Numbered from the stretch's first letter, positions 18,778-28,980 are shown. The stretch is 64,000 nucleotides of DNA from Paludibacteraceae bacterium (GCA_905233935.1 CAJOFU010000001.1:1-64000); one strand, 5' to 3'. Notes: generated by a model not told the origin, from the letters alone. Made by a program: numbers and translations.

Positions 18778-20235
18778 TTACAGGGCAGCGAGTGTCGCTT
18801 TGAGCCACTTCCATGTTTTGGCTGTGGATGAAATGCTCAGCCGCTCTTTGGGTGAATGTACGTCGTACATCTGCGGTCCTACGCTGACCATATCCATGTC
18901 AGGGTACTTGGTTAAGAACAACCCGCACTCCAGTCCTGCGTGGATAGCCAGAACTTTCGGCTCGCTGCTGAACAGCTGCTTATGTGTGGCAACTATTACA
19001 TCCAGTAGCGGAGAGTTGACATTCGGTGCCCACCCCGGGTAGCCGTCACCATGTGTCACTTCGTCGCAAGCGATGGAGAGTGCGTATTCTACGTGCCGCT
19101 TGATCTGATGTTTCTGCGCTTCGATGGACGAGCGCTGCGAGGTGTTGATCTCGATATACGGGCGACCATCTGCTTCGGCTTTGCTGTGAACGGAGGCAAG
19201 GTTGGTGGAGGTTTCAACGAGGTCGGGGATGTCGGCACTCATGCGAATCATTCCGTGAGGACACGTAGTGAGGGTAGCCAGCAGACGTGAGGTGTCGCTA
19301 AAACTCATCACAGCATCGGGCAGCGCCGTTGTTTCCATCTGGCAGTGGATATCGGGGTTGGTAGCTTGATAGACAGCCTCCACTTGTGCCGCTTTCTCGT
19401 TGAAGAGGATACGCAGACGCTCACGATCCTCAAACGGTACGCACACGATAGCTTCCGCCTCGCGGGCGATAGCATTGCGCAGGTTACCGCCGTGGATGGT
19501 TGCGAGGAACATATCCGTCGAGTCGAATATCTCTGCGAGGAAGTACGCCAGCACCTTGTTGGCATTCGCTCTGCCTTTGTTGATATCCTCACCTGAATGC
19601 CCACCGGGCAGTCCGTCCACACGCAGACGCAGTCCGAGCCATTTGCCCTCGGGAAGTGGCTGTGGGGTGTAATGCATCCTGCCGAGACTGTCTATACCTC
19701 CGGCGCAACCTATACAGATATGTCCGTCATCCTCGTTGTCGAGGTTGATGAGTCGGCGACCGCGTAGAATGCCGTCTTGCAGTCGGTCAGCGCCTGTCAG
19801 ACCGGTCTCTTCGTCCACGGTGAACAATGCTTCAAGAGCGGGATGTTTGACATCGGAGCAGGTGAATGCTGCCAGAGCCATGGCAATACCGATGCCGTCG
19901 TCTGCGCCGAGGGTTGTTCCTTTGGCGTGCAGCCAGTCGCCTTCGACAACAGTCTGGATGGGATCGTTCATGAAGTCAATGGTGCAGTCGGCATCTTTCT
20001 CGCACACCATATCCTGGTGCGCTTGCAGGATGACAGCAGGATGGTCTTCGTAACCCGGGGTAGCAGGTACACGCATGACGACGTTCATAGCGTCATCAAC
20101 GATGCACTCTATCTGATGCTCGGCTGCAAAGTCCTGCAACCAACGGCTGATCTTTTGCTCGTGCTTTGACGGACGAGGAATCTGATTGATTTGGGCGAAG
20201 ATGTCAAATACTTCGCGGGGTTCTATGTTGTTCAT
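18778..20235 (-). CDS. pepD: Aminoacyl-histidine dipeptidase (Xaa-His)
   Basis: ILQAHQDMVCEKD, GTTLGADDGIGIAMALA, INLDNEDDG. Confidence 0.92.
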   Translation of the reverse strand: MNNIEPREVFDIFAQINQIPRPSKHEQKISRWLQDFAAEHQIECIVDDAMNVVMRVPATPGYEDHPAVILQAHQDMVCEKDADCTIDFMNDPIQTVVEGDWLHAKGTTLGADDGIGIAMALAAFTCSDVKHPALEALFTVDEETGLTGADRLQDGILRGRRLINLDNEDDGHICIGCAGGIDSLGRMHYTPQPLPEGKWLGLRLRVDGLPGGHSGEDINKGRANANKVLAYFLAEIFDSTDMFLATIHGGNLRNAIAREAEAIVCVPFEDRERLRILFNEKAAQVEAVYQATNPDIHCQMETTALPDAVMSFSDTSRLLATLTTCPHGMIRMSADIPDLVETSTNLASVHSKAEADGRPYIEINTSQRSSIEAQKHQIKRHVEYALSIACDEVTHGDGYPGWAPNVNSPLLDVIVATHKQLFSSEPKVLAIHAGLECGLFLTKYPDMDMVSVGPQMYDVHSPKERLSISSTAKTWKWLKATLAAL

Positions 20236-20251
20236 TATGCAATTGGATTTT

Positions 20252-20271
20252 ATCAGCCAATCATGGCTGAT
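20252..20271. repeat. Palindromic element ATCAGCCA-ATCA-TGGCTGAT
   Basis: Perfect 8-bp arms, 4-nt spacer. Confidence 0.85.
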
Positions 20272-20277
20272 GCATTA

Positions 20278-21942
20278 TTATTCATGCAGTGTTTCGGGTG
20301 CGATGGTGCGCAGGAACGGTTCGGGGAAAGGAGGACGATTTGGCATCGTAGGCTGACCGTAGGGGTTGCGCACGAACTGTCCGTTCTCGAACTTACGTTC
20401 CTGACCGTCGATGTACTTGGTGATGAGGTAGATGTACAGATCTTTCCAATCTTTGACCACCTCTTCGCCTTGCTTGCAGGAGTAAGCTGTCAGCAGTTTG
20501 CGTGCATCTTCGGCAGAGAGCAATGCAATCTCACGGTCAAGACCTTCAACTTGTGTGTTGAAGCGTTCTTCCCACATCGCCTGACGCTCACGGATCTCAG
20601 GCAGGATGCGTTCGTACTTTTCGTAGGCTTTGTTTGCCACGAGGTTGAATGCCCACCATGCAGAAGTTGGAGAATAGGTATAAAGATCGCCATTGCCTTG
20701 CTTCATGCAGTCGGGCACCTCAGTGATACAACTGAATATAGGTACATATACGTTGGTGGCTGCATCATCTACGCCAAACCAGAAGATTCCTGCGGGTTTG
20801 CCGCTGCGCATCTGCGAAACAAACGACCACGCGGTTTGCTGGGTAGCGGTAGGACGCTGATACCAATATTTGACGCTGTCGAGTTCGAATGCCAAACCAC
20901 CGTAACGCAGTTTACTATGCCATGCACCGGCAGCAGCACCTTGGGTTATATCCAGCGGTGTGCCTTCGTACTGATCGCGCATGCAATCCTTGATCTCCTG
21001 TGCGCTTACTTTGTGGTTGGGACGGATATAGAGCGGCATCGGTTCGCCGGCATCTTTGCCATCGGTAGCGAGAAAGGTCTGACCGGTTACGAACGGAAGG
21101 TATTTATCCATATCGTTGTCAAAGTGGCGGAAGAAACTCCACACACGTGCTTCGCAGGCGAGCAGACCGGAGAAATCGTAGGGGTTGAATGCCTTCTGGA
21201 ATGAGAACTCGGAATCCTTGCCTTCGAACAGTCCTTTGCGTCGGGCAAACTCGATGATGTCTGCCGAGTAGAGCACATCGCCCATATCCACGATGCCTGT
21301 CTTCTTGGCTTTCTTGGCTGCAGCTTTGGTTGGAGCGGGTATTCCTTGTGTGCGAGCTTGGTTGGCATGTGCCGCAATGCAGTCGTCCGGGATGCGTGTG
21401 GCAACCCACACTGCACCTTTCTCGCCGGCTCCCCGACCGATGATATCCATGATCCATATCTCGTTCGGATCACCAAACGACAGGCTTTCGCCCTCGCTGG
21501 CGTAACCGTACTCTTTGACGAGAGAAGTCACACACTCTATAGCCTCACGGGCTGTAGAGCAACGCTCCAGAGCAATGTATATCAGGCTGCCGTAGTCGAT
21601 ACCTACGGTATCCCATAACTCTTCGCGTCCGCCCCACGTTGTTTCGCCGACAGTGAGCTGGTGTTCGTTGGTGTTACCGACAACAGAATATGTGTGCGCT
21701 ACTTGCGGGATGGAACAGAGCGGCTTGCCGGTGTCCCACTCTACTACCTCACGCACCGAGCCAGCCGGATGATCGGCTGCGGGAGCGAAATGCAGATAAC
21801 CATAGAAAGAATACGCGTCGGCTGCATACGAAATAATCGTGCTGCCGTCAACAGTTGCATCTTTGCCTGCAAGGAAATTGGTGCAGGCTAAAACTGCTGT
21901 CCAAGCGGCGAGAAGTACGCCAAGAGAAAAAACTTTTTTCAT
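20278..21942 (-). CDS. C69-family dipeptidase, exported
   Basis: Mature start CTNFLAGKDATVDGSTIISYAADAY; VVGNTNEHQLTVGETTWGG; start MKKVFSL preferred over the longer ORF. Confidence 0.88.
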   Translation of the reverse strand: MKKVFSLGVLLAAWTAVLACTNFLAGKDATVDGSTIISYAADAYSFYGYLHFAPAADHPAGSVREVVEWDTGKPLCSIPQVAHTYSVVGNTNEHQLTVGETTWGGREELWDTVGIDYGSLIYIALERCSTAREAIECVTSLVKEYGYASEGESLSFGDPNEIWIMDIIGRGAGEKGAVWVATRIPDDCIAAHANQARTQGIPAPTKAAAKKAKKTGIVDMGDVLYSADIIEFARRKGLFEGKDSEFSFQKAFNPYDFSGLLACEARVWSFFRHFDNDMDKYLPFVTGQTFLATDGKDAGEPMPLYIRPNHKVSAQEIKDCMRDQYEGTPLDITQGAAAGAWHSKLRYGGLAFELDSVKYWYQRPTATQQTAWSFVSQMRSGKPAGIFWFGVDDAATNVYVPIFSCITEVPDCMKQGNGDLYTYSPTSAWWAFNLVANKAYEKYERILPEIRERQAMWEERFNTQVEGLDREIALLSAEDARKLLTAYSCKQGEEVVKDWKDLYIYLITKYIDGQERKFENGQFVRNPYGQPTMPNRPPFPEPFLRTIAPETLHE

Positions 21943-22113
21943 TATGTATGCAATAAATGATAATAATCGATGACCAGCATTGCCGATTGAAAGAACACTC
22001 AATTGACAATTTGCGTGCAAAGATACGATTTTTTTTGCAAATATGCAAATTTTTTTGCAATATTCAATAATTTTTAGTAACTTTGCCCGAAATATCACAA
22101 AACAACAAGCGGC

Positions 22114-23367
22114 ATGACAACCATAATTCTCAAACCTCATAAAGAGGAATCCGTCTTGCGATTTCATCCATGGGTTTTCTCGGGAGCGATAGCCCGTATT
22201 GTATTAGATGCCACTCATCGAGCCGCAGCGCCGGAGGAAGGCGAGTTGGTGTGCGTACAAAGCGCAGACGAGAAAGTGCTCGGTGCAGGTCATTGGCAAG
22301 TGGGATCTATCGCTGTGCGGTTGTTGGCATTTGGGGATGAACGGATTAGCGGGACAGAGGATGAGTGGATTAGGGGCTTGCTGCTCAAGCGCATAGCCGC
22401 AGCATACCGGATGCGTCAACGGCTCGGACTGCTTCGCGAGGATAACAACACATACAGGCTGATACACGGCGAGGGAGATATGCTGCCCGGATTAGTGGTG
22501 GACGTGTACGGTGATACCGCCGTAGTGCAGGCACACTCGGTGGGAATGCATCAATGCCGGAAAGCAATAGCCGAGGCGATTGTGAAAGAGGTGAAGGAAG
22601 TAGATGCGGTGTACTATAAGTCGGATGACACTCTACCGTTCAAGGCACAGATAGAAGGGGAGAAGACGGGGTACTTGATTGAGAAATCAGAAGTCAGAAA
22701 TCAGAAATCAGACAATATAGAATACTGGGCGAAGGAGAACGGAATTGATGTGCGCATTGACTGGCTGCGGGGACAAAAGACGGGATTCTTTATCGACCAG
22801 CGTGAGAACAGAGCATTAGTGGAGCGTTATGCGGCAGGGAAAGATGTGTTGAATATGTTCTGCTATACGGGAGGATTCTCGCTGTACGCGCTACGCGGCA
22901 GAGCGAAGAGTGTACATTCGGTGGATGTGAGCCAGAAAGCGATAGATCTGGTGAATGCGAATGTAGAGAGGAATTTTCCTCATTGCCCAAACCACAAAGC
23001 CGTGACGGCTGATGCATTTGACTACTTGAGCGAGCAACGGGCACAGGGGCACCAGTATGACCTGATCATATTAGATCCACCTGCGTTTGCCAAGCACCGT
23101 GACGCGGTTAAGAATGCATTGCGCGGATACCAACGGATCAACGCCAAAGCGATAGAAATGATCCGTCCGGGAGGAATACTGTTCACGTTCAGTTGTTCGC
23201 AAGCAGTAGATAAAGAGGCGTTCAGGCTGGCAGTATTCAGTGCTGCGGCACAGACAGGCAGAAAAGTGCGGATATTGCACCAACTGCATCAGCCACAGGA
23301 TCATCCGATCAATATCTATCACCCCGAAGGAGAATATTTAAAAGGACTTGTATTGTACGTAGAATGA
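22114..23367 (+). CDS. Class I SAM-dependent 23S rRNA methyltransferase, RlmI/YccW-like
   Basis: LKPHKEESVLRFHPWVFSGAI, GQKTGFFIDQRENR, VLNMFCYTGGFSLYA, DLIILDPPAFAK. Confidence 0.9.
   Translation: MTTIILKPHKEESVLRFHPWVFSGAIARIVLDATHRAAAPEEGELVCVQSADEKVLGAGHWQVGSIAVRLLAFGDERISGTEDEWIRGLLLKRIAAAYRMRQRLGLLREDNNTYRLIHGEGDMLPGLVVDVYGDTAVVQAHSVGMHQCRKAIAEAIVKEVKEVDAVYYKSDDTLPFKAQIEGEKTGYLIEKSEVRNQKSDNIEYWAKENGIDVRIDWLRGQKTGFFIDQRENRALVERYAAGKDVLNMFCYTGGFSLYALRGRAKSVHSVDVSQKAIDLVNANVERNFPHCPNHKAVTADAFDYLSEQRAQGHQYDLIILDPPAFAKHRDAVKNALRGYQRINAKAIEMIRPGGILFTFSCSQAVDKEAFRLAVFSAAAQTGRKVRILHQLHQPQDHPINIYHPEGEYLKGLVLYVE
22343..22376. repeat. 8-bp array in RlmI-like CDS: GGATTAGC/GGGACAGA/GGATGAGT/GGATTAGG
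   Basis: Encodes DERISGTEDEWIRGL; same family as 17318-17341. Confidence 0.75.
22684..22711. repeat. 7-bp array in RlmI-like CDS: AAATCAG/AAGTCAG/AAATCAG/AAATCAG
   Basis: Encodes EKSEVRNQKSD. Confidence 0.9.
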
Positions 23368-23834
23368 AACGATTCATTAGCATTATTATCGGAGTGCTGT
23401 GTGCAGTGTGGATGCAAGCTGCCCTGCCGAGTGTGGCACTCAAGGATGTGGACGGCAAAACCGTCAAAACGGAGAGCTTGGCAGAACAAGGCAAGCCGGT
23501 GATTATTGCATTCTTTGCAACATGGTGCAAGCCGTGTATGCGCGAGTTGGAAGCCATCAACGAGTTGTATGCTGACTGGCAGGAACAGACCGGCGTGGAG
23601 ATGTATATTGTATCCATCGACCAAGGGCAGGATGTGAAGAAAGTCAAACCGCTGGTTGACGGTTACGGTTGGGATTACCATGTGCTGCTTGACCCGAACA
23701 GCGAGCTGAAGCGGGCGATGAACGTGCAGAATGTGCCTCATCTGTTTGTGATTGACAGCAAGGGACAGACGGTATATAACCATACGGGATATACCGATGG
23801 CAGTGAGAAGGAAATCAAGCAGTTCTTGAAATAG
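23364..23834 (+). CDS. TlpA-like thioredoxin-fold protein, exported
   Basis: FFATWCKPCMRELEAINELY. Confidence 0.88.
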   Translation: MKRFISIIIGVLCAVWMQAALPSVALKDVDGKTVKTESLAEQGKPVIIAFFATWCKPCMRELEAINELYADWQEQTGVEMYIVSIDQGQDVKKVKPLVDGYGWDYHVLLDPNSELKRAMNVQNVPHLFVIDSKGQTVYNHTGYTDGSEKEIKQFLK

Positions 23835-23883
23835 TTCTTATCTCGGCAAAGCCTCGAACGATCGGCTAAAGCCGTATGGAGTG

Positions 23884-23911
23884 TTGAGAGTTTAGTGTTT
23901 AGAATTGAGAG
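23884..23911. repeat. 7-bp array TTGAGAG/TTTAGTG/TTTAGAA/TTGAGAG
   Basis: Start of DUF6029 gene; sister array at 25614-25641. Confidence 0.88.
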
Positions 23912-25607
23912 ATTACATATTGCGGTGCTGGTATTAGGGTTGCTATTGGCGAATAGCCGATGGCTAACTGCCAATGATACCGTGTATGTGAGTGGCGGCA
24001 TTCAGCATGACGGGCTCTTCCCTACGCGGGATGTATCGGCTGTACGCACTGCGCCACGAGGCGAGTGGGCGAAGATCGACCATTTGAGCAACAACTATCT
24101 CGACTTGTCAATGAATTACCTGCGCACTGATAGTAATGCCGCACAATTTCGCGGTTTGCGCGCGGACACACGATTAGAATTGAATCAATGGCCGCTACTC
24201 GGTTATGAACCCGGATTCGCCGGTCACGGCATAGGCAGGCTGAGTGTGATGGCAGACTTTGCATGGGGACAGATCTGCGTAGGCGATGTGTATGGACAGT
24301 TCGGGTCGGGAATGATTCTAAACTTGTACGAAAACAGAGACCTTGGTATAGACAACCCGTTGCGAGGTGCAAAGATCAGTGCATCACCGTACAAAGGTAT
24401 TCATCTGACACTGCTTGGCGGCAAGCAACGACGTTATTGGAATTGCTATCATGATGGTGCGTGGGGCTGGAACTACAAGCAGGATGCCGCATTGGGGGCA
24501 GACCTGGAGTTAGGTTTGCACGAGTGGTTACACGGGCTGCAACAGAGTGATCTTGAACTGACTATAGGCGGAAGTTACGTGAGCAAGTACGAACATGAAG
24601 ACACCGTGTTGGTTACACTGAGTGACGGTTTGTATCGATACAACTTGCCACGTTGGGTAGGCGCCGGTGAGGTGCGAGCCAACCTGCAAGGAAAAGGCTG
24701 GGATGCACTCATCGAATATGCCTACAAAGCCAACGACCCGACGCTGGAGAATAGTTACAGTTACCGTTCAGGACAGGCGTTGCTGCTGTCATTGGGCTAC
24801 TCACGAAAGGGATTGTCGGTGCTGGCACAAGCCAAACGTTCGGATAACATGTCACTGCGTTCGTCGCGTAGTGTAAGAGGCTTGGCAGGCAGACTGAACC
24901 TGTTGCCGGTGTTCACTCCACAGCACACCTACGCTCTGGCAGCCCGTTACCCCTACGCCACGCAGTATATCATCGGTGAGTGGGCTTTTCAGGCAGAAGT
25001 GCGCTATACAGCTCCGAGGAAGAGCAAGGTGGGCGGAAAGTACGGCACGACGTTCAAGCTGAGTATTGCTCATGTGCGCGGACTACGTGAAGAGGGCAGT
25101 TGGGCAGTGAACACCACAACCGACGGCACGTACTACACGGATATCCATGCGGAGTTACATAAGAAAATCAATGCATACTGGACGCTCAACGCAATGCTGA
25201 TGTATCAGACCTACAACCGAAAGGTCATTGAAGGTGAAGGCGGTTTGGTGCGTGCAGGAGTCGCTGTATTGGATAACAAGATACATATTACGGATAACAT
25301 CACTCTGCGTAATGAGTTGCAATACTTATATACAAGGCAGCACAAAGGGCAGTGGGTATATGTGTTAGCAGAACTGGATTTGTGGCAACATTGGACGGTT
25401 TCCGGCAGTTGGGAGTATAACATCGGCTACGCACCGGATGAGACGAAGGAGCACAACTACACGGCTATGCTGACTTATTCAAACGGTGCACACCATGTAT
25501 CAGCAGGTTACGTGAAGACGAGCAGCGGGTTCAATTGTTCAGGTGGAGTGTGCCGCTATGAGCCGGAGCAGGAAGGAGTGAGGATGAGTTATAGTTTTAC
25601 GTGGTGA
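23895..25607 (+). CDS. DUF6029-type outer membrane protein
   Basis: LGYEPGFAGHGIGRLSVMADFAWGQICVGDVYGQFGSGMILNLYENRDLGIDNPLRGAKI; C-terminal beta strands. Confidence 0.75.
   Translation: MFRIERLHIAVLVLGLLLANSRWLTANDTVYVSGGIQHDGLFPTRDVSAVRTAPRGEWAKIDHLSNNYLDLSMNYLRTDSNAAQFRGLRADTRLELNQWPLLGYEPGFAGHGIGRLSVMADFAWGQICVGDVYGQFGSGMILNLYENRDLGIDNPLRGAKISASPYKGIHLTLLGGKQRRYWNCYHDGAWGWNYKQDAALGADLELGLHEWLHGLQQSDLELTIGGSYVSKYEHEDTVLVTLSDGLYRYNLPRWVGAGEVRANLQGKGWDALIEYAYKANDPTLENSYSYRSGQALLLSLGYSRKGLSVLAQAKRSDNMSLRSSRSVRGLAGRLNLLPVFTPQHTYALAARYPYATQYIIGEWAFQAEVRYTAPRKSKVGGKYGTTFKLSIAHVRGLREEGSWAVNTTTDGTYYTDIHAELHKKINAYWTLNAMLMYQTYNRKVIEGEGGLVRAGVAVLDNKIHITDNITLRNELQYLYTRQHKGQWVYVLAELDLWQHWTVSGSWEYNIGYAPDETKEHNYTAMLTYSNGAHHVSAGYVKTSSGFNCSGGVCRYEPEQEGVRMSYSFTW
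23943..23977. repeat. 7-bp array (GCTATTG/GCGAATA/GCCGATG/GCTAACT/GCCAATG) in DUF6029 signal peptide
   Basis: Encodes LLANSRWLTAN; family of 10558-10613. Confidence 0.8.
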
Positions 25608-26434
25608 TTTTAGTTGAGTGTTTAGTGTTTAGAGCTGAGAGATATATTGCTATCATGTTGTCAGTAATAGTGCTGGCAGGATGCGAGGTGATCGGCGAGA
25701 GTGAACGGCTCATACCGATGCCAGTGCCGGTTGACAGCACCGAACGGGCGCATGTATTGATAGAATTCACGGGATTTCGTTGTGTGAACTGTCCGAAAGC
25801 GTCTGCTGAGGCAGAGGCACTAAAACAAACATACGGTGAACGCCTGATTGTCGTGGCTATGCACCCGGCATCGAATCCGTTCACGCAGGGCGCAGCACTA
25901 TTCGATTATACCTGCGAGGAAGCGGATGTCTATTACCGATATATGGGCGGCAATGCCACAACGCCATTTCCAACAGGGAATATTAATTTTACGAGCGATG
26001 AAGAGGGTTTTCTGAACGATTACCCAACGTGGGCAACTCTGCTTGCGCAGCAGATGAGTCAGCCGACAGAGGTACACTTGAGCGTACAGGCAATGCGTGA
26101 CAACAATACAAATAACATCACCGTAACAACCACTGCATCTGCTGACAAGATGCAAGACTGCAGGCTGGTAACGTGGCTCATTGAAGACAGTATACAAGGT
26201 GCACAAGCAATGCCTGACGGCAGTGTGAACAGAGACTATTATCATCGCCATGTGCTACGTATGGCAGCGGGCGATGCGTGGGGAGAGAACAAGACAATTC
26301 CGTTCACAGCGGTTACCGTTACCACAACAATGACGCTGCCTGACGGCTGCGAGCCTAAGCATTGCAGCATAGTAGTTGCAGCATTGGACGAAAATAACAG
26401 AATAATCAACGCAAGACAAACAACTATACAATGA
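25601..26434 (+). CDS. Omp28-related lipoprotein, thioredoxin-like
   Basis: Lipobox VLAGCE (likely start 25655); HVLIEFTGFRCVNCPKA. Confidence 0.78.
   Translation: MVILVECLVFRAERYIAIMLSVIVLAGCEVIGESERLIPMPVPVDSTERAHVLIEFTGFRCVNCPKASAEAEALKQTYGERLIVVAMHPASNPFTQGAALFDYTCEEADVYYRYMGGNATTPFPTGNINFTSDEEGFLNDYPTWATLLAQQMSQPTEVHLSVQAMRDNNTNNITVTTTASADKMQDCRLVTWLIEDSIQGAQAMPDGSVNRDYYHRHVLRMAAGDAWGENKTIPFTAVTVTTTMTLPDGCEPKHCSIVVAALDENNRIINARQTTIQ
25614..25641. repeat. 7-bp array TTGAGTG/TTTAGTG/TTTAGAG/CTGAGAG
   Basis: Close relative of 23884-23911. Confidence 0.88.
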
Positions 26435-26985
26435 AGAAATTGATTTTTACACTGACAGCCCTACTGCTCATGCAGAGTGCGCATGCACTGATCGTAAGCG
26501 TCAAGGGCGAAGGCGAAGTGAGTGAAGAAGGCATGAGCCTGATCATCACTGAAGGCGAAGAAGACATCCTGACAGGAAAGTACACGATGGAATTGGAAGG
26601 CGATGTGCTGATCAATTCCGGCGAACTTGAGATGCAGATCATCCGTTCTTCCAGTGGATTAGAAGACGAGTTCTGCTGCGGGAACAATTGCACAGCAGGC
26701 AATGGCGAAACTCAAGAGACGAAGACATTCAACATCAACGATGGTGTTGCACATTGGTATTCGCATTACGTGCCGGTGTTAGGTTCGAACGAAACCATCC
26801 GGTATATCTTCCGCGACGGTGAGGAAAGTCTTGAGGTGCGCGTGCAATATGTATATCAGACCGACGCTGTAAGCGAGGTGAAGGATGATAAGGCTGCAAC
26901 GAGCAAGATATTACATGACGGTCAAGTGTATATCCAACGTGACGGACAGCTGTTCACTATAACCGGAACAATGGAAAAGCAATAA
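26431..26985 (+). CDS. Exported protein of unknown function with C-terminal GQxxIxRDG motif
   Basis: Signal peptide MKKLIFTLTALLLMQSAHA; DEFCCGNNC; C-term KILHDGQVYIQRDGQLFTITGTMEKQ. Confidence 0.7.
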   Translation: MKKLIFTLTALLLMQSAHALIVSVKGEGEVSEEGMSLIITEGEEDILTGKYTMELEGDVLINSGELEMQIIRSSSGLEDEFCCGNNCTAGNGETQETKTFNINDGVAHWYSHYVPVLGSNETIRYIFRDGEESLEVRVQYVYQTDAVSEVKDDKAATSKILHDGQVYIQRDGQLFTITGTMEKQ

Positions 26986-27006
26986 AACGGCATAAACTAT
27001 GAACGT

Positions 27007-27477
27007 ATGAAAAGAACGATTTTGATTTTACCATTGCTGCTGTTGACAGTGATGGCGCGGGCAGAAGCAGGGCTGCAAGTTCACTATCTGACAGGTAGTG
27101 ACAAGCAATACGCTGTTTCGCTCATCGGGCAAATAACGTTTGCCGACAATGTGATGTATTTGTACGACAAATCGAAAACCGAGTTGGGACATACAGCCGT
27201 AGCAGATATTGACAAGATTGTGTTTGGCGAATATGTGCCCTCTTCGGTGAATGATATCGAAGTACGTGTGGCTGTCTATCCGAATCCGACACATGATGCC
27301 ATGGTGATTAAGGGTTTGTCGGCAGGTCAGACAGTACGTGTATATGACTTGCAGGGACGACTGCTATCCGCTACGCAGACGCAAGCAGAAAGTACGCTTA
27401 TTGATGTCAGCGCTTTGCAGAATGGTACGTACCTGCTGCAGATAGGTGCAGAAGTTGTGAAATTTATTAAGGAATAA
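27007..27477 (+). CDS. Small exported protein with T9SS type A sorting domain
   Basis: C-term VYPNPTHDAMVIKGLSAGQTVRVYDLQGRLL...NGTYLLQIGAEVVKFIKE. Confidence 0.82.
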   Translation: MKRTILILPLLLLTVMARAEAGLQVHYLTGSDKQYAVSLIGQITFADNVMYLYDKSKTELGHTAVADIDKIVFGEYVPSSVNDIEVRVAVYPNPTHDAMVIKGLSAGQTVRVYDLQGRLLSATQTQAESTLIDVSALQNGTYLLQIGAEVVKFIKE

Positions 27478-27492
27478 CAAATATCGAGCAAT

Positions 27493-28980
27493 ATGAAGAA
27501 ATTATTTACATTGGTTCTTACTGCAGTGGCAGTAATGTGCATGGGCTTTGAGGTAACCCGCACCGAGATGCGCGTATGGGTAGGTGACGAGATCGCTTGT
27601 CAGAAAGACATAACAGAGATTGACAGCATAACGTTTGTGGAAATAACCGAACAACTACCTGACGCTTTCCCCAAGAAACATCTGATAGAGGAGTTCACGG
27701 GTCAGGACTGCGGTTGGTGCCCTTACGGAATGGACTGCGTACACGACTTCATTGGCGATGATGAGAACTGGGTACTTGTACTGCATCACTATGGTTATAA
27801 GAAAGACAACTTCTCAGTAACCGGCAGTCAGAATATTATGAACAAGTTAGGTGTCAATGGCGCGCCGAGTATTTCCATTGACAGAAAGGCAACAAAAAGT
27901 GACGCAGGAAATGCAATCTGCTTTCACCCGGGTTATCTGCCAACAGTAACATCGCAGTTTGAAACAACCACGTACGCTTCGATAGAGATTGAGAACACGT
28001 ACAGCGAGACTGATCGGAAATTGAACGTACATCTTAGCGGTTTGATCGTGAAAGAAGACTACCCCAACCTGATGCTTACTGTGCTGGTAAAAGAGTCCGG
28101 AATGATTGATTACCAACAGGATTATTACGGAACATTCGAAGGTTGGCAGGAGTTTCGTCACGCCAATGCCGTGCGCGCCTATCTCACTGCTCCGTTAGGT
28201 GACAGTCTGCGCGTGAAGAGCAACCACTCGTGGTCGGCGGATTATGAACTGACACTTGACAGCAAATGGGTAGCAGATAACTGTGCTGTAGTAGCATTTA
28301 TTTCTGAGAACTTCAAACCCGTTGTACAAGCCGAGCAACGTCCTGTTGTAGATGGTACGAAAGGTGGTTTGGATATATTGCACGGAGGTATTACTGCTGT
28401 TCCGGTAGCCGATTACTACCCGGAACCAGGAGAGGATATATCGCCGAGTACCTATTCCGGCAGAGACGCTGATACAATTACCACGGCGTATGGATATTAC
28501 TATTCGTATCCGGACGAGGGCTTCAATTACTGGCAGGTTCAGGCGTACGACTTAACCAAGACTGTAAAAGTGAACAATACGACCTGTGTGCCGTTCTTGG
28601 ATTTGTATCTGTTCACCAAGATTGACGAGACCACTATTCCTGTAGGTACATACAGATTGAACACCTCTATGAGACCTGGGACAGCTTACGCCGGATTCCG
28701 TGATGATGAGAAGATTCAGGTAGATGGTACGAGTTTCTACTATACGTCAAAAAGTTACTTATCGCAGGGTTATCTTGTTCCTGAGGCACAATGGCTCATA
28801 GCAAGCGGCACACTTACCGTAACGAAAGAGGGTTGGAAGATTACGGGGAAAGCTCGTAACGGATCAGACATCCAACTGGTAGGTACGAAGCCTATCAGCA
28901 TTCAAGGCAAAGCCGGTGCGCCGATGCGCGTCAAGACAAATGAAGCAACTGCTCCACAACGCGCGGTACGCCTACAGTAG
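27493..28980 (+). CDS. Omp28-related exported thioredoxin-like protein
   Basis: LIEEFTGQDCGWCPYGM; Omp28-type layout. Confidence 0.78.
   Translation: MKKLFTLVLTAVAVMCMGFEVTRTEMRVWVGDEIACQKDITEIDSITFVEITEQLPDAFPKKHLIEEFTGQDCGWCPYGMDCVHDFIGDDENWVLVLHHYGYKKDNFSVTGSQNIMNKLGVNGAPSISIDRKATKSDAGNAICFHPGYLPTVTSQFETTTYASIEIENTYSETDRKLNVHLSGLIVKEDYPNLMLTVLVKESGMIDYQQDYYGTFEGWQEFRHANAVRAYLTAPLGDSLRVKSNHSWSADYELTLDSKWVADNCAVVAFISENFKPVVQAEQRPVVDGTKGGLDILHGGITAVPVADYYPEPGEDISPSTYSGRDADTITTAYGYYYSYPDEGFNYWQVQAYDLTKTVKVNNTTCVPFLDLYLFTKIDETTIPVGTYRLNTSMRPGTAYAGFRDDEKIQVDGTSFYYTSKSYLSQGYLVPEAQWLIASGTLTVTKEGWKITGKARNGSDIQLVGTKPISIQGKAGAPMRVKTNEATAPQRAVRLQ

Noticed and set aside
20278-22167. 629-aa start for the C69 dipeptidase
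   Set aside because: The N-terminal extension crosses the promoter/AT-rich region; MKKVFSLGV signal peptide at 21942 is the sensible start.
23846-23879. CGGCAAAGCC...CGGCTAAAGCCG as another copy of the 20-bp palindrome family
   Set aside because: Lacks the CCA-N4-TGG core; kept out of the family although it may be a related hairpin.
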